From contig CAKTKT010000004.1 in assembly GCA_934572325.1 (NCBI GenBank), positions 1-58,172 of the forward strand: DNA of 58,172 nucleotides, given 5' to 3'. The stretch comes from an uncultured Oscillospiraceae bacterium (lineage in GTDB: Bacteria; Bacillota; Clostridia; Oscillospirales; Oscillospiraceae). The position numbers and the translations under genes were made by a program. Under the pieces are notes generated by a model, which saw only the letters and a program-made list of their open reading frames with translations, did no database searches and had not been told where the DNA came from. Below, piece by piece: positions 8,168 to 16,533 of this stretch. Positions within the stretch are counted from its first letter, which is position 1, and every line of letters starts with the position of its first letter.

Positions 8168-9049
8168 ATGCAAAACTACATCATTGCAACATCGTCAACC
8201 TCGGATCTGCCGCGCACGTGGCTGGAGGCGCACAATGTGCCGTTCATAAGCTACACCTACACTATCGGCGATCGGCTTTTTGAGGACGACTGCCGCGAGG
8301 AGAGCCGCAATGCGGTCTATGCCGGTATGCGCAGGGGCGACCGTCTCAAAACCTCGATGATAAACGAATACGCCTACTTCGACTTTTTCACTTCCCTGCT
8401 GGAAACGGGCAAGGACGTTATATTTCTGGATATGTCGCAGAAGATGTCCGTGTCGTTTGAAAAGGCGCAGATAGGCGCGGAGATGGCGAGAAAGGACTTT
8501 CCGGAGCGTAAGCTCTACGTGATGGACACGCTCTGCATTTCCGGCGGGCTTGGGCTGCTGGTGGAGAACATGGTTAAGCTGATGGAGGGCGGCGCGGACT
8601 ACGACGCGGTCATCGCGTGGGGAGAAGAGCACAAGCTGAAGATCGCCCACCGCTTCACCGTGGACGACCTCGATTACCTCAAGGCGGGCGGGCGCGTGTC
8701 GAACGCGGCGGCGCTCGTGGGCGGTATGCTGTCGATAAAGCCGGTGCTGTACGTGCCCGACAAGGGCACGCTGGACGTGGCAAAGAAGGTGCGCGGGCGC
8801 AGGGCGGCGCTCGTGGAGATAGTTGACGGCGTAAAGCGCGACCTCGCCTGCGTCAGCACCGAGGGGCTTGAGATACACATTTTGCAGGCGGACTGCGTCG
8901 CGGACGCGGAGCACGTCAGAGACGAGATACGGGCGGCGTTCCCCGACGTCGGCGAGATAACGATAACGGGGCTGGGCGTTGTGATAGGCGCGCACTGCGG
9001 CCCGGGGCTGCTGACAGTGTTCTATCTCTGCAACAGCCGCCAGCCGTGA
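8168..9049 (+). CDS. DegV family protein (fatty-acid binding)
   Basis: A 293-aa protein of typical DegV length. Family features are ATSSTSDLPRTW at the start, the SMINEYAYFDFF region near residue 60, SGGLGLLV near residue 124, the VDDLDYLKAGGRVSNAAALVG segment near residue 163, and GAHCGPGLL near the end. DegV proteins bind a fatty acid acyl chain, and in some Firmicutes act as FakB with a FakA kinase for phospholipid synthesis from exogenous fatty acid; no fakA is present here. GGGAGG precedes the ATG, and a terminator follows. Confidence 0.92.
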   Translation: MQNYIIATSSTSDLPRTWLEAHNVPFISYTYTIGDRLFEDDCREESRNAVYAGMRRGDRLKTSMINEYAYFDFFTSLLETGKDVIFLDMSQKMSVSFEKAQIGAEMARKDFPERKLYVMDTLCISGGLGLLVENMVKLMEGGADYDAVIAWGEEHKLKIAHRFTVDDLDYLKAGGRVSNAAALVGGMLSIKPVLYVPDKGTLDVAKKVRGRRAALVEIVDGVKRDLACVSTEGLEIHILQADCVADAEHVRDEIRAAFPDVGEITITGLGVVIGAHCGPGLLTVFYLCNSRQP

Positions 9050-9066
9050 AATAAGACATGAAATAG

Positions 9067-9103
9067 ATGGGCAGTCAGCCGCAAATACCCGCTGACTGCC
9101 CAT
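9067..9103 (+). terminator. Terminator of the DegV gene
   Basis: A 13-bp perfect stem, ATGGGCAGTCAGC/GCTGACTGCCCAT, beginning 17 bases after the stop. The downstream T-run is weak. Confidence 0.65.
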
Positions 9104-9157
9104 ATTGGGTTTGTATCGACTCTTGGAAATCAAATATCATAGATAGCGGATAAAAAA

Positions 9158-9186
9158 TTGTAATCCGCCGCAGGATGTGCTATACT
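9158..9186 (+). promoter_or_regulatory. Promoter of the restriction-modification genes
   Basis: TTGTAA at 9158-9163, a 17-nt spacer and TATACT at 9181-9186. Transcription would start near 9193, which makes the upstream GTG at 9177 unlikely as a start codon. Confidence 0.65.
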
Positions 9187-9197
9187 GTAATACGTAT

Positions 9198-9443
9198 GTG
9201 TATAGTTGCTTTTTGGAAGAGGCAGAGCAAAAGACACATAGTTATAACCCCTTATGGAAATTGCTGATTGACAAACGAATGACGAAAACAGAAATGCGTA
9301 AAGCGGCAGGTATCAGCACAAACATTCTTGCAAAAATGGGCAAGGATGAGCCCGTGGCAATGGACACGTTGGCGAAAATCGCAACCGCCATTAAATGTAG
9401 ACTTGACGATATTGTAGAGATACACGATGCGAGAAAGGGTTGA
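9198..9443 (+). CDS. HTH (XRE) regulator at the head of the RM operon
   Basis: A small Cro/CI-type HTH protein of the HTH_26 kind. The recognisable domain starts at SYNPLWKLLIDKRMTKTEMR and runs through AGISTNILAKMGKDEPVAMD to the end. Such small regulators often precede type II restriction genes and time their expression (controller role, inference). The start is unclear: GTG 9198 and TTG 9213 are in frame, but the only Shine-Dalgarno-like stretch (GGAAGAGG, 9215-9222) has no standard start after it. The reading frame is AT-rich like the next two genes. Four bases separate it from the endonuclease gene. Confidence 0.75.
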   Translation: MYSCFLEEAEQKTHSYNPLWKLLIDKRMTKTEMRKAAGISTNILAKMGKDEPVAMDTLAKIATAIKCRLDDIVEIHDARKG

Positions 9444-9447
9444 TTAA

Positions 9448-10413
9448 ATGGGTATCAATCTTGATAAACCACATTTGTGGAAACAGGATATTATTCAATC
9501 TGTGGATTTATACAATACATGGTTCATGGATTTTGCGCCTAAAGCATTTAGAGAAACCCGTGTTTCAACAGCAAAGAATGTTGAAGAAGCACTGGAAGAG
9601 ACAAACTACTTAAACAACATTTCCCCTGCTATTCTTCAAAAGCATCCCGAAGTCTTGCCCATATTACGAATGTCTACATGCCCACCGATTGCAAGAGATA
9701 GACTAGTAGGGCTTGCTGGAGTTTCAAAAAGCCTTGTGCAGAACATGGAAGATCCTAAGAATGCCCGCATTTCACCAAGAATGCAGAGAACACGGTTAAC
9801 CGTAGAGTTGCAGAGCATTTCCGATATTATCATAAAAATGGCTGACCCTGATATTTTCACATGGCTACTGGAAAAGCGCAAACCGGATGAAGCGGAAATA
9901 ATACGTTCGTCTACTATCATCGCCGATAGGCTGTGTGGGGCTGTTGCAGACCCTATTATTAGGAATGCCCAAGAAAGGCGGCAGCTAGCAGCAATTACAG
10001 GATTATTGGAAAGCAAGGGATATTTATTAGCAGAAAGCAGGGTGCGTTATAATGAAATGCATCCCGGTTCATTTTCATTTCACACTATCATTCCTGTTCG
10101 TGTTGCGGGTAAACTGGGCGAAACAGTCAACATTCCTGTAGACGTTGCAGTTATGCCGTTTTCAGCCCAATCGGGCGATATGCCTTTACTATTAGAAGCA
10201 AAGTCCGCAGGTGATTTTACTAACGTAAACAAGCGCCGAAAAGAAGAAGCTGTCAAAATGCAGCAACTACGAAACACCTATGGCAGTAACGTTTCATATA
10301 CTCTGTTTTTATGCGGGTACTTCGATTCCGGGTATTTGGGATATGAAGCGGCAGAGGGGATAGACTGGATATGGGAACACAGAATAAGCGATATGGAACA
10401 ATTAGGGATTTAA
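9448..10413 (+). CDS. XamI family type II restriction endonuclease
   Basis: A 321-aa protein recognised as the XamI family (PF09572-type) from its start (INLDKPHLWKQDIIQSVDLY), PPIARDRLVGLAGV and ADPIIRNAQERRQLAA. A PD-(D/E)xK-like core is visible near residue 234: VDVAV, then LLLEAKSAGD, with the Asp and the Glu-x-Lys in order. XamI itself is reported to recognise GTCGAC, so this enzyme probably cuts that site (inference). It is followed by the methyltransferase, whose ATG overlaps this stop codon by one base. Composition is much more AT-rich than the flanks, a sign of transfer. Confidence 0.85.
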   Translation: MGINLDKPHLWKQDIIQSVDLYNTWFMDFAPKAFRETRVSTAKNVEEALEETNYLNNISPAILQKHPEVLPILRMSTCPPIARDRLVGLAGVSKSLVQNMEDPKNARISPRMQRTRLTVELQSISDIIIKMADPDIFTWLLEKRKPDEAEIIRSSTIIADRLCGAVADPIIRNAQERRQLAAITGLLESKGYLLAESRVRYNEMHPGSFSFHTIIPVRVAGKLGETVNIPVDVAVMPFSAQSGDMPLLLEAKSAGDFTNVNKRRKEEAVKMQQLRNTYGSNVSYTLFLCGYFDSGYLGYEAAEGIDWIWEHRISDMEQLGI

Positions 10414-11921
10414 TGTCAATAGAACAATCCCGTCTTTTGATACAGGAAGAAATAGATAATAAAAAGGACATTGATGAACGCCGAAAATACGGTCAATTTT
10501 CAACGCCCTTTGCTTTAGCGCAAGAAATTGTTACATATGGATTGAACCTTCTATCAGAGACAGATATATCTTTTTTAGAGCCGTGTATAGGAAGTGGAGC
10601 GTTCTATTCTGCTTTATTAAGCGCGTCAAACAGTGATTATCATATTCGGAACGCTACAGGCGTAGAAATTGACCCTGTATATTACGATTGTGCCAATACA
10701 CTTTGGGGAGATTCTGGTATAAACCTTATAAATGACGACTTTACAAGAATTGATCCAAAGCAAAAGTACAACCTTGTAATTACCAATCCGCCTTATGTTC
10801 GTCACCATTATCTGACGCAAGAAGAAAAATCATATTTGTCTGAATACGGGAAAAAATCAACTGGAATAGGCTTATCAGGTTTTGCTGGTCTATACTGTCA
10901 CTTTCTTTTAGTTGCGCACAGATGGCTTGCCCCCGGTGCTATCTGTGGATGGCTGATACCAAGTGAGTTTATGGACGTTAATTATGGAACTGCCATCAAG
11001 AAATACTTATTGCAGAATGTTCGTCTATTAAGAATTCACCGATATGCCCCGGAAAACTCAAAGTTTTCCGATGCTTTAGTTTCTTCGTGCGTTGTGTGGT
11101 TCAAAAATGAGCAAATTAATACAGATTATAGTGTGGAGTTTTCATTCGGCGGCACTCATGATGAACCTGCACAAAAAAAATATATCAAAAAGTCTGATTT
11201 GATGAAAGAACGCAAATGGACGCGCTTTCCTGAAAAAGAAATCAGGTATGGCAAAGACGAAGAAACAACTTTAGGCGACTACTTTGAGATAAAGCGCGGA
11301 CTTGCTACCGGGGATAATAGTTTCTTTATAATGAGTCGTGATAGAATAATTGAATTAGGGATGGATATGTCTTTTTTTAAACCTGTCCTTCCTAGTCCAA
11401 GGTATTTGAAAACTGACCTTGTCGATGCTGATGCCGACGGAATACCAAAAATGGAACCGCAGTATTTTTTGCTAGACTGTGAGCTGACAGAGCAGGAAAT
11501 TATAAAGAAATCCCCTGCCACGTGGGATTATCTTCAAAGTGGAATAGCTAAAACAAGTAAAAAGTATTTGTGCGCTAATAGAAGAAAATGGTATTGGCAG
11601 GAACAGAGAGCCTCAACCTATTTCTTGTGTTCTTATATGGGCAGAGGAAAAAACAATGATTCACCTGTTCGCTTCATACTTAATCTCTCTGAAGCAATTG
11701 TTACAAATTCATACTTAATGCTTTACCCTAAAGAGCCTTTACAAAAAGCTATATCTGATAATCCTACTTCTGTGTACAAAATATGGGAGCTGCTAAAGAG
11801 TATTAGCGGAAATGAAATTGAAGAAGAAGGACGAGTTTATGGCGGAGGGTTAAAAAAGATTGAGCCGAGAGAGCTTGCAAAAGTTCCCTGTGGAGATTTG
11901 ATGAAACTATGTTCCGTCTAG
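10413..11921 (+). CDS. Eco57I-class DNA adenine N6-methyltransferase (RM partner)
   Basis: A 502-aa N6-adenine methyltransferase of the Eco57I/TaqI-like type. SAM-binding motif I is seen as LEPCIGSGAFYSAL near residue 43, and catalytic motif IV as NPPYVRHH near residue 114. The C-terminal half should be the target-recognition region. It would protect the endonuclease site. ATG 10413 overlaps the endonuclease stop (TAATG), implying translational coupling. An in-frame ATG at 10371 would lengthen it by 14 residues inside the endonuclease gene. No other RM subunit follows. Confidence 0.88.
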   Translation: MSIEQSRLLIQEEIDNKKDIDERRKYGQFSTPFALAQEIVTYGLNLLSETDISFLEPCIGSGAFYSALLSASNSDYHIRNATGVEIDPVYYDCANTLWGDSGINLINDDFTRIDPKQKYNLVITNPPYVRHHYLTQEEKSYLSEYGKKSTGIGLSGFAGLYCHFLLVAHRWLAPGAICGWLIPSEFMDVNYGTAIKKYLLQNVRLLRIHRYAPENSKFSDALVSSCVVWFKNEQINTDYSVEFSFGGTHDEPAQKKYIKKSDLMKERKWTRFPEKEIRYGKDEETTLGDYFEIKRGLATGDNSFFIMSRDRIIELGMDMSFFKPVLPSPRYLKTDLVDADADGIPKMEPQYFLLDCELTEQEIIKKSPATWDYLQSGIAKTSKKYLCANRRKWYWQEQRASTYFLCSYMGRGKNNDSPVRFILNLSEAIVTNSYLMLYPKEPLQKAISDNPTSVYKIWELLKSISGNEIEEEGRVYGGGLKKIEPRELAKVPCGDLMKLCSV

Positions 11922-12098
11922 AGAGTGACTGCACCGTATCATACATAACTGTTTCTCTACATACTCTTTACCTCGGACAGCATCTTTCATCATTCTGCTA
12001 CACACTCATGCAGTGCTCGGATGGCGGCATATGCCTGCTCTCCGGCACACGGCGGAGAGCGTCCGCAAGCTTTTCCCTGCCGCGTGTATTTACGGCTT

Positions 12099-12806
12099 TC
12101 ATATCCCGCCGCCTTTCACCTTTGCAGATGAGGTGATTTTCATACGACGCGGCGGATTTTTCATATAGCAGAGCGCATAGCCCGCGAGGCACAGCGGCAG
12201 CGCCGCCGCAACGTCGAGGACGGAGTGCTGCTTCATGAACACCGTGGAGGCGCAGATGAGCGCACAGCACGCCGCGTTCGCCGCGCGCCAGCCCCTTGAC
12301 GAAAACCGCCCCGTATCCCACAGCGTAAAGCACGCGGCGAACGAGCCGATGACGTGCAGCGACGGGCAGACATTGGTGTCGGTGTCAAACCGGTAGAAAT
12401 ACGCGGCAAAGCGCGTGAGCGCGTTGTCACGCGCGAGCTCCGACGGGCGCAGGTGCTGGCAGGTCGGGAAGAGGATATATATGAGTATCGTCACGGAGTA
12501 GGTGAAGATGATGAAGCGCATCATCCGGCGGAAGCCCTCTCTGTCTAAGAAGAGCGTGTAGGCGAGCGCGCCGATGAGGTACACGAACCAGAAAAGGTAC
12601 GCAATGAGAAAATACTCGCAAAACGGGATTGCGTCATCAAGCGCACAGTGCATCACGATGTACCCGCCGGGGGCGTACACCCGCTCCACAAAATAAAAGA
12701 GCAGCCCGTACACCGGCCAGTACAGCAGGAGCTTTAGATGGCTGTACTCCTCGGTGTTCAGCTTATCCCATGTGAAATTGCGAAAATCAGTCTTTTTCAT
12801 TTCCAT
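12099..12806 (-). CDS. PAP2 family membrane phosphatase
   Basis: A 235-aa protein with about five or six membrane helices and PAP2 superfamily signatures: CPSLHVIGS (PSxH motif) and KQHSVLDV (the SRxxxxxHxxxD-like motif). PAP2 enzymes remove phosphate from lipid phosphates such as phosphatidate or polyprenyl pyrophosphate, on the outer side of the membrane. Its start overlaps the end of the glycosyltransferase gene by 20 bases, so it is coupled to the glycolipid genes upstream and may supply diacylglycerol to that enzyme (inference). ATG 12800 is an alternative start. Confidence 0.83.
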   Translation of the reverse strand: MEMKKTDFRNFTWDKLNTEEYSHLKLLLYWPVYGLLFYFVERVYAPGGYIVMHCALDDAIPFCEYFLIAYLFWFVYLIGALAYTLFLDREGFRRMMRFIIFTYSVTILIYILFPTCQHLRPSELARDNALTRFAAYFYRFDTDTNVCPSLHVIGSFAACFTLWDTGRFSSRGWRAANAACCALICASTVFMKQHSVLDVAAALPLCLAGYALCYMKNPPRRMKITSSAKVKGGGI

Positions 12807-13908
12807 TCAGCACTTTATATATGCACTCCGCAGGGGTGCGCTCTCTGTCCTGCTTCAGCGCGCGGCGCATCGCGTCAAGCCGCGCCGCGTCGTGCAGTAG
12901 CCCGACCGCCGCCTCGGCAAGCGCCTGCGGCGTGTCCGCCGTCACCGCGCCGCCGTGTTCGGTGAAAAACTCCAGATTATGCTCCTCGCAGCCGGCGACC
13001 GCATCTATCAGCACCATCGGCAGCCCCATTGCGGCAGCCTCCGTCGTGCTCAGCCCGCCGGGCTTTGTCATGTAAATATCGGCGGAGCGCATATACGTCG
13101 GCATATCGTCCACAAGCGCCTCGACATGGATATTCGCGTTCGCGATATACTCAATCCGGAGCTTTTCATAGAGCTTTTCATTCGTTCCGCAGATTATGGT
13201 CAGCTCCTCATCCGCCGAGAGTATTCCGGCGAGCTGCTGCGTCAGCTCAATGATAGGACCGCAGCCCATGCTGCCGCACATCATGAGAATGTGCCGGTGC
13301 TCGTCGGGTATGCCTATCCGGCGCTTCGCCGCCGCACGGTCGCCGTGGATGTAGAAGTCCGGACGTGCGGGCATACCGCTGGGCACGATGCGCTCCCTCG
13401 GCACTCCGCAGGCGGCAAACTCCTCCGTGAGCGAGGCGTCGGGGATGAAGTAATACTCAAGATCGGAATCCGCCGTGCCGGGCGAACAGGTGTAGTCCGT
13501 GCCGACAAAGGCGGTCTTTATCGGCATGGGGTGCTTTTCGAGCATATCCGTGAGCGCGAGCGAGGGAAAAATATGCGTGCAGATGACCGCGTCGAACCCG
13601 CGGGCGCTGATATAGTCATACATACGCTCCGACCCGGAGGTGAGATATTGATATATGGCGCTGTCCTTCTGGAACGGGGAGGCGTGGCTCTCGACCTCCC
13701 TGTACCCGTTTTTGAACAGCCGCGGCAGGTGGCGGTAGATGCGCACGTGCCAGTTGCAGATGAATTTTGAGGCTTTTTTCGAGATGAAAAGCAGGGAGTC
13801 GGCAATTTCGCACTCCGCGCCGTGCGTCTCGAAGCACTCCTTTATCGCGCGGGCGCAGGAGTTGTGCCCCGCGCCGGTGTTGCAGCTTAGGAGGAGCACA
13901 CGCTTCAT
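12787..13908 (-). CDS. MGDG synthase-type glycosyltransferase (UgtP/processive diacylglycerol glucosyltransferase-like)
   Basis: A 373-aa family 28-type glycosyltransferase. The start has the MGDG synthase domain (LLSCNTGAGHNSCARAI) with the GAGH box. The C-terminal nucleotide-sugar domain carries MMCGSMGCGP and KPGGLSTTEAAAMGLPMVL. Relatives transfer galactose or glucose from the UDP-sugar to diacylglycerol on the cytoplasmic face, giving glycolipids and the lipoteichoic acid anchor. It overlaps the acyltransferase-like gene upstream by 4 bases (ATGA type) and PAP2 downstream. Sugar specificity cannot be told. Confidence 0.85.
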   Translation of the reverse strand: MKRVLLLSCNTGAGHNSCARAIKECFETHGAECEIADSLLFISKKASKFICNWHVRIYRHLPRLFKNGYREVESHASPFQKDSAIYQYLTSGSERMYDYISARGFDAVICTHIFPSLALTDMLEKHPMPIKTAFVGTDYTCSPGTADSDLEYYFIPDASLTEEFAACGVPRERIVPSGMPARPDFYIHGDRAAAKRRIGIPDEHRHILMMCGSMGCGPIIELTQQLAGILSADEELTIICGTNEKLYEKLRIEYIANANIHVEALVDDMPTYMRSADIYMTKPGGLSTTEAAAMGLPMVLIDAVAGCEEHNLEFFTEHGGAVTADTPQALAEAAVGLLHDAARLDAMRRALKQDRERTPAECIYKVLNGNEKD

Positions 13909-14396
13909 TTTACCCCTCCCGTCTCGCGGCGGCGGCGGCGCTCCATGAGCTTTTGCAGCCGCGGGCGGTTATAGCGCTGGATGATGATGAAGGGAACGTT
14001 GCCGAGGAGGATATACGCCGCGGCGAACAGCACGCCGCCTATCCCCCTCCACAGCCGCAGGCAGCCCAGCCCCAGCACGGAGAGTATGCCGTGCGTCGCC
14101 TCGGCGACGCAGGTCTCCTCCAGCATACGGGGCAGCTCCGAGAGCGTGTCGGCATTGATGCGCTTGGCGGGCATGATGCGCCTGAAAAGGCGGCTCATAT
14201 CCGGCGTCTTGCTCTGCCAGTCCTTCACGCGCAGCGCCGCGTACAGCTTCTTTTCCCATTCGCCGCACCTGAACGGAAAGCGGTCGCTGTGAAACCAGCT
14301 TTTCGGCACGATGCGCCCGACGACGAACGACACGACGCCCAGGACCGCCGCATACAGCGCGCAAGCCCGAAAGCCGCAAGCCTTGTTTTTCCTCAT
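13905..14396 (-). CDS. CrtO-like (glycosyl-diaponeurosporenoate acyltransferase family) membrane protein
   Basis: A 163-aa protein with an N-terminal membrane helix (about 10-28) and a C-terminal pair of hydrophobic segments (about 105-140). The middle carries WEKKLYAALRVKDWQSKTPD and ETCVAEATH, which match the CrtO-type acyltransferase family known from staphyloxanthin synthesis. No carotenoid genes are nearby. Here it begins an operon with an MGDG-type glycosyltransferase and PAP2, so it may acylate a glycolipid (inference). The start ATG follows GAGGAAAGAGAA. Confidence 0.6.
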   Translation of the reverse strand: MRKNKACGFRACALYAAVLGVVSFVVGRIVPKSWFHSDRFPFRCGEWEKKLYAALRVKDWQSKTPDMSRLFRRIMPAKRINADTLSELPRMLEETCVAEATHGILSVLGLGCLRLWRGIGGVLFAAAYILLGNVPFIIIQRYNRPRLQKLMERRRRRETGGVK

Positions 14397-14507
14397 TTCT
14401 CTTTCCTCGCTTACAATTATCCCATTCTTTTTACATCTTAACAGAGCTTTGACAACACAACGTCAACCTAATCTCAACGTTTCGTGAACTTCAGTTGAGA
14501 CGGCGTT

Positions 14508-14785
14508 TACCCTCGGTTGACAAGAGCACACACGCCTGACAGCGAGTCTTTCCGGCGCTTTTTGCCCTTTTCGCCTTGATGGGTTACGACACATCTGCGT
14601 CTCAAAAACCAAAAATCGCTCGAAAATCCTTCGCTGTCAGGTGCGAAGCAGTTTTGTCGGAGCGGAAATGCGATCAGGCAATGAAAAGCCCGCAGGCAAT
14701 ACTTTGTGTATTGGCAAGGGCTTTGAAGCGGCATGGGCGTATTTCCGCCCGTCAAAACCGTGTGTGTCCTTGTCAACCGAGGGTA
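14508..14785. mobile_element. 278-bp MITE-like element with 27-bp terminal inverted repeats
   Basis: The 500-bp gap between the acyltransferase-like gene and cls holds no gene but contains this element. The left end (14508-14534) begins TACCCTCGGTTGACAAG and the right end (14759-14785) is its reverse complement, with 25 of 27 positions matching. Inside, CCTGACAGCGA (14535-14545) is inverted at 14631-14641, enclosing further inverted homology. No ORF with a ribosome binding site was found within it, and no clear target duplication. It looks like a non-autonomous transposable element. Confidence 0.6.
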
Positions 14786-14821
14786 CTTTCATGCAATATA
14801 ATCCGTACAATATTGTTAAGG

Positions 14822-14865
14822 ATCAAACGCGCCGCGTTGCATAAACCGTGCGCGTTTGATATACT
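14822..14865 (+). promoter_or_regulatory. cls: Promoter and operator-like inverted repeat of cls
   Basis: TTGCAT at 14837-14842, a 17-nt spacer and TATACT at 14860-14865. A perfect 11-bp inverted repeat, ATCAAACGCGC (14822-14832) and GCGCGTTTGAT (14850-14860), brackets the -35 box and spacer and could be a repressor site. Confidence 0.6.
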
Positions 14866-14896
14866 ATACTAAAAGACAGAGAGAGGAGAATTTGAT

Positions 14897-16408
14897 ATGG
14901 GAAGGACTGTGCGCAGGATCATATCCGTTCTGCCGGCGCTTGCGATACAGGTGCTGCTGCTGGTGGCGCTGATACGCTGGCTGTCCCCGTATGCGGCGGT
15001 GATAAACTTCATTCTCTCCGTATTGTCCATACTTCTTGTGCTCTACATCATCATAAAGCGAGAGGAGTCGGCGTACAAAACGTTGTGGCTGCTGGTCATA
15101 CTGCCGTTCCCGCTGGCGGGCGCGGCGCTGTATCTGCTGTTCGGCAACAAGCGCACGGCGCGCCCGCTGGCGCGCAGGCTCGCCGCCGCAACGCCGCACG
15201 AAACGCCCGACGACAGCGCGATATTCTGCAAGATACGCGCCGAAGAGCCGCGCCTTGCGCAGACGTTCGCCTACCTGCGCAAAAAGACCGGCTCGCCCGT
15301 GCTCGCAAACGAGAGCGCGAAATACTATCCCCTCGGCGACGATATGTTTCCTAATATGCTGCGCGACATGGAGAGCGCGGAAAAATTCATCTATGCGGAG
15401 TATTTCATCATCCACCACGGCGAGATGTTCGACGCGATGCTGGACGTCATGCGGCGCAAGGTGCGCGACGGCGTGGACGTGCGCGTGATATACGACGATC
15501 TCGGCAGTATATCCACCTTCTCCGCGCGCGACCGGCGCGAGCTTGTGGAGGCGGGCATACGCTGCATATCGTTTAACCCGATGCTCGCCGTGGGCGGAAC
15601 GCTCAACTACCGCGACCACAAGAAGATCCTCGCCATAGACGGGCGCATCGCGTACACGGGCGGGATAAACCTCGCCGACGAGTATATAAACCGCAAAGAG
15701 CGCTACGGGCACTGGAAGGACACGGGCTTTCGCATCACGGGGCAGAGCGCGAAGGTGTTCGCGGATATGTTCCTCGAATTTTGGAACGCCTTCGGCGAGC
15801 GCACACCCGAGCCCATAACGCCGGAGCTGCCCGCAGAGCTTCCGCCCCCCTGCTGCGAGCCGGACGGCTATGTGCTGAGCTATTACGACTCCCCCATCCG
15901 CTCGGACGCGGTGAGCTACAATCTCTACATCGACATTCTCTCTCAGGCGAAGGACTACGTATGGTTCTATACTCCGTATCTCACGCCGGGCGACGAATTG
16001 CAGGAGGCATTCATCCGCGCGGCACAGCGCGGCGTGGATGTGCGCATCATAATGCCGGGCATCCCCGACAAGAAGATAATTTTCCGCCTGTCGCACAGCT
16101 ATTATCAGGCGCTGCTGGAGGCGGGCGTGAAGATATACCAATACGACCCAGGCTTCGTCCACGCCAAGGCGTGCATCGCCGACGACGTCATCGGCACGGT
16201 GGGAACGGTGAATCTCGATTACAGAAGCCTTTTCCTGCATTTTGAGAACAACTCGCTCTTCTACAAGGCTTCTCTGCTGGGCGATCTGAAAAAGGACTTC
16301 ATGCGGACGCTCTCAAAGAGCACGGAGCAGAAGCCCTACGACCGGCAGAGATATATGCGCCGGTGGATCGTTGACGGAATACTGCGCATATTCGCCCCGC
16401 TGTGCTGA
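14897..16408 (+). CDS. cls: Cardiolipin synthase
   Basis: A 503-aa protein with two N-terminal membrane helices and a phospholipase D fold. Both HKD motifs are intact: HKKILAID near residue 240 with TGGIN after it, and HAKACIAD near residue 422 with GTVNLD after it. It condenses two phosphatidylglycerol molecules into cardiolipin and glycerol at the membrane. The length equals that of bacterial Cls. AGAGAGGAG lies upstream of the ATG. It is a single gene with its own promoter and a strong terminator; pgsA, which supplies the phosphatidylglycerol precursor, is at 54.7 kb. Confidence 0.93.
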   Translation: MGRTVRRIISVLPALAIQVLLLVALIRWLSPYAAVINFILSVLSILLVLYIIIKREESAYKTLWLLVILPFPLAGAALYLLFGNKRTARPLARRLAAATPHETPDDSAIFCKIRAEEPRLAQTFAYLRKKTGSPVLANESAKYYPLGDDMFPNMLRDMESAEKFIYAEYFIIHHGEMFDAMLDVMRRKVRDGVDVRVIYDDLGSISTFSARDRRELVEAGIRCISFNPMLAVGGTLNYRDHKKILAIDGRIAYTGGINLADEYINRKERYGHWKDTGFRITGQSAKVFADMFLEFWNAFGERTPEPITPELPAELPPPCCEPDGYVLSYYDSPIRSDAVSYNLYIDILSQAKDYVWFYTPYLTPGDELQEAFIRAAQRGVDVRIIMPGIPDKKIIFRLSHSYYQALLEAGVKIYQYDPGFVHAKACIADDVIGTVGTVNLDYRSLFLHFENNSLFYKASLLGDLKKDFMRTLSKSTEQKPYDRQRYMRRWIVDGILRIFAPLC

Positions 16409-16410
16409 AA

Positions 16411-16453
16411 AAAAGCCGCCTATGTGGTTATGTAAACCACATAGGCGGCTTTT
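16411..16453 (+). terminator. Terminator of cls
   Basis: A 19-bp stem, AAAAGCCGCCTATGTGGTT, with its complement ending in TTTT. Confidence 0.88.
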
Positions 16454-16533
16454 AAAAAATATGGGAACAATTTTTCTCCGCGTCAGTCTGAATATCAAAG
16501 AAAAGACGGAACGCACACGCAAAGGAGGAAAAT

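Noticed and set aside
11922..12098. Possible second gene or att site after the methyltransferase
   Set aside because: The 177 bp hold only a short GC-rich hairpin; no integrase, no direct repeat with the left edge near 9.1 kb was seen.
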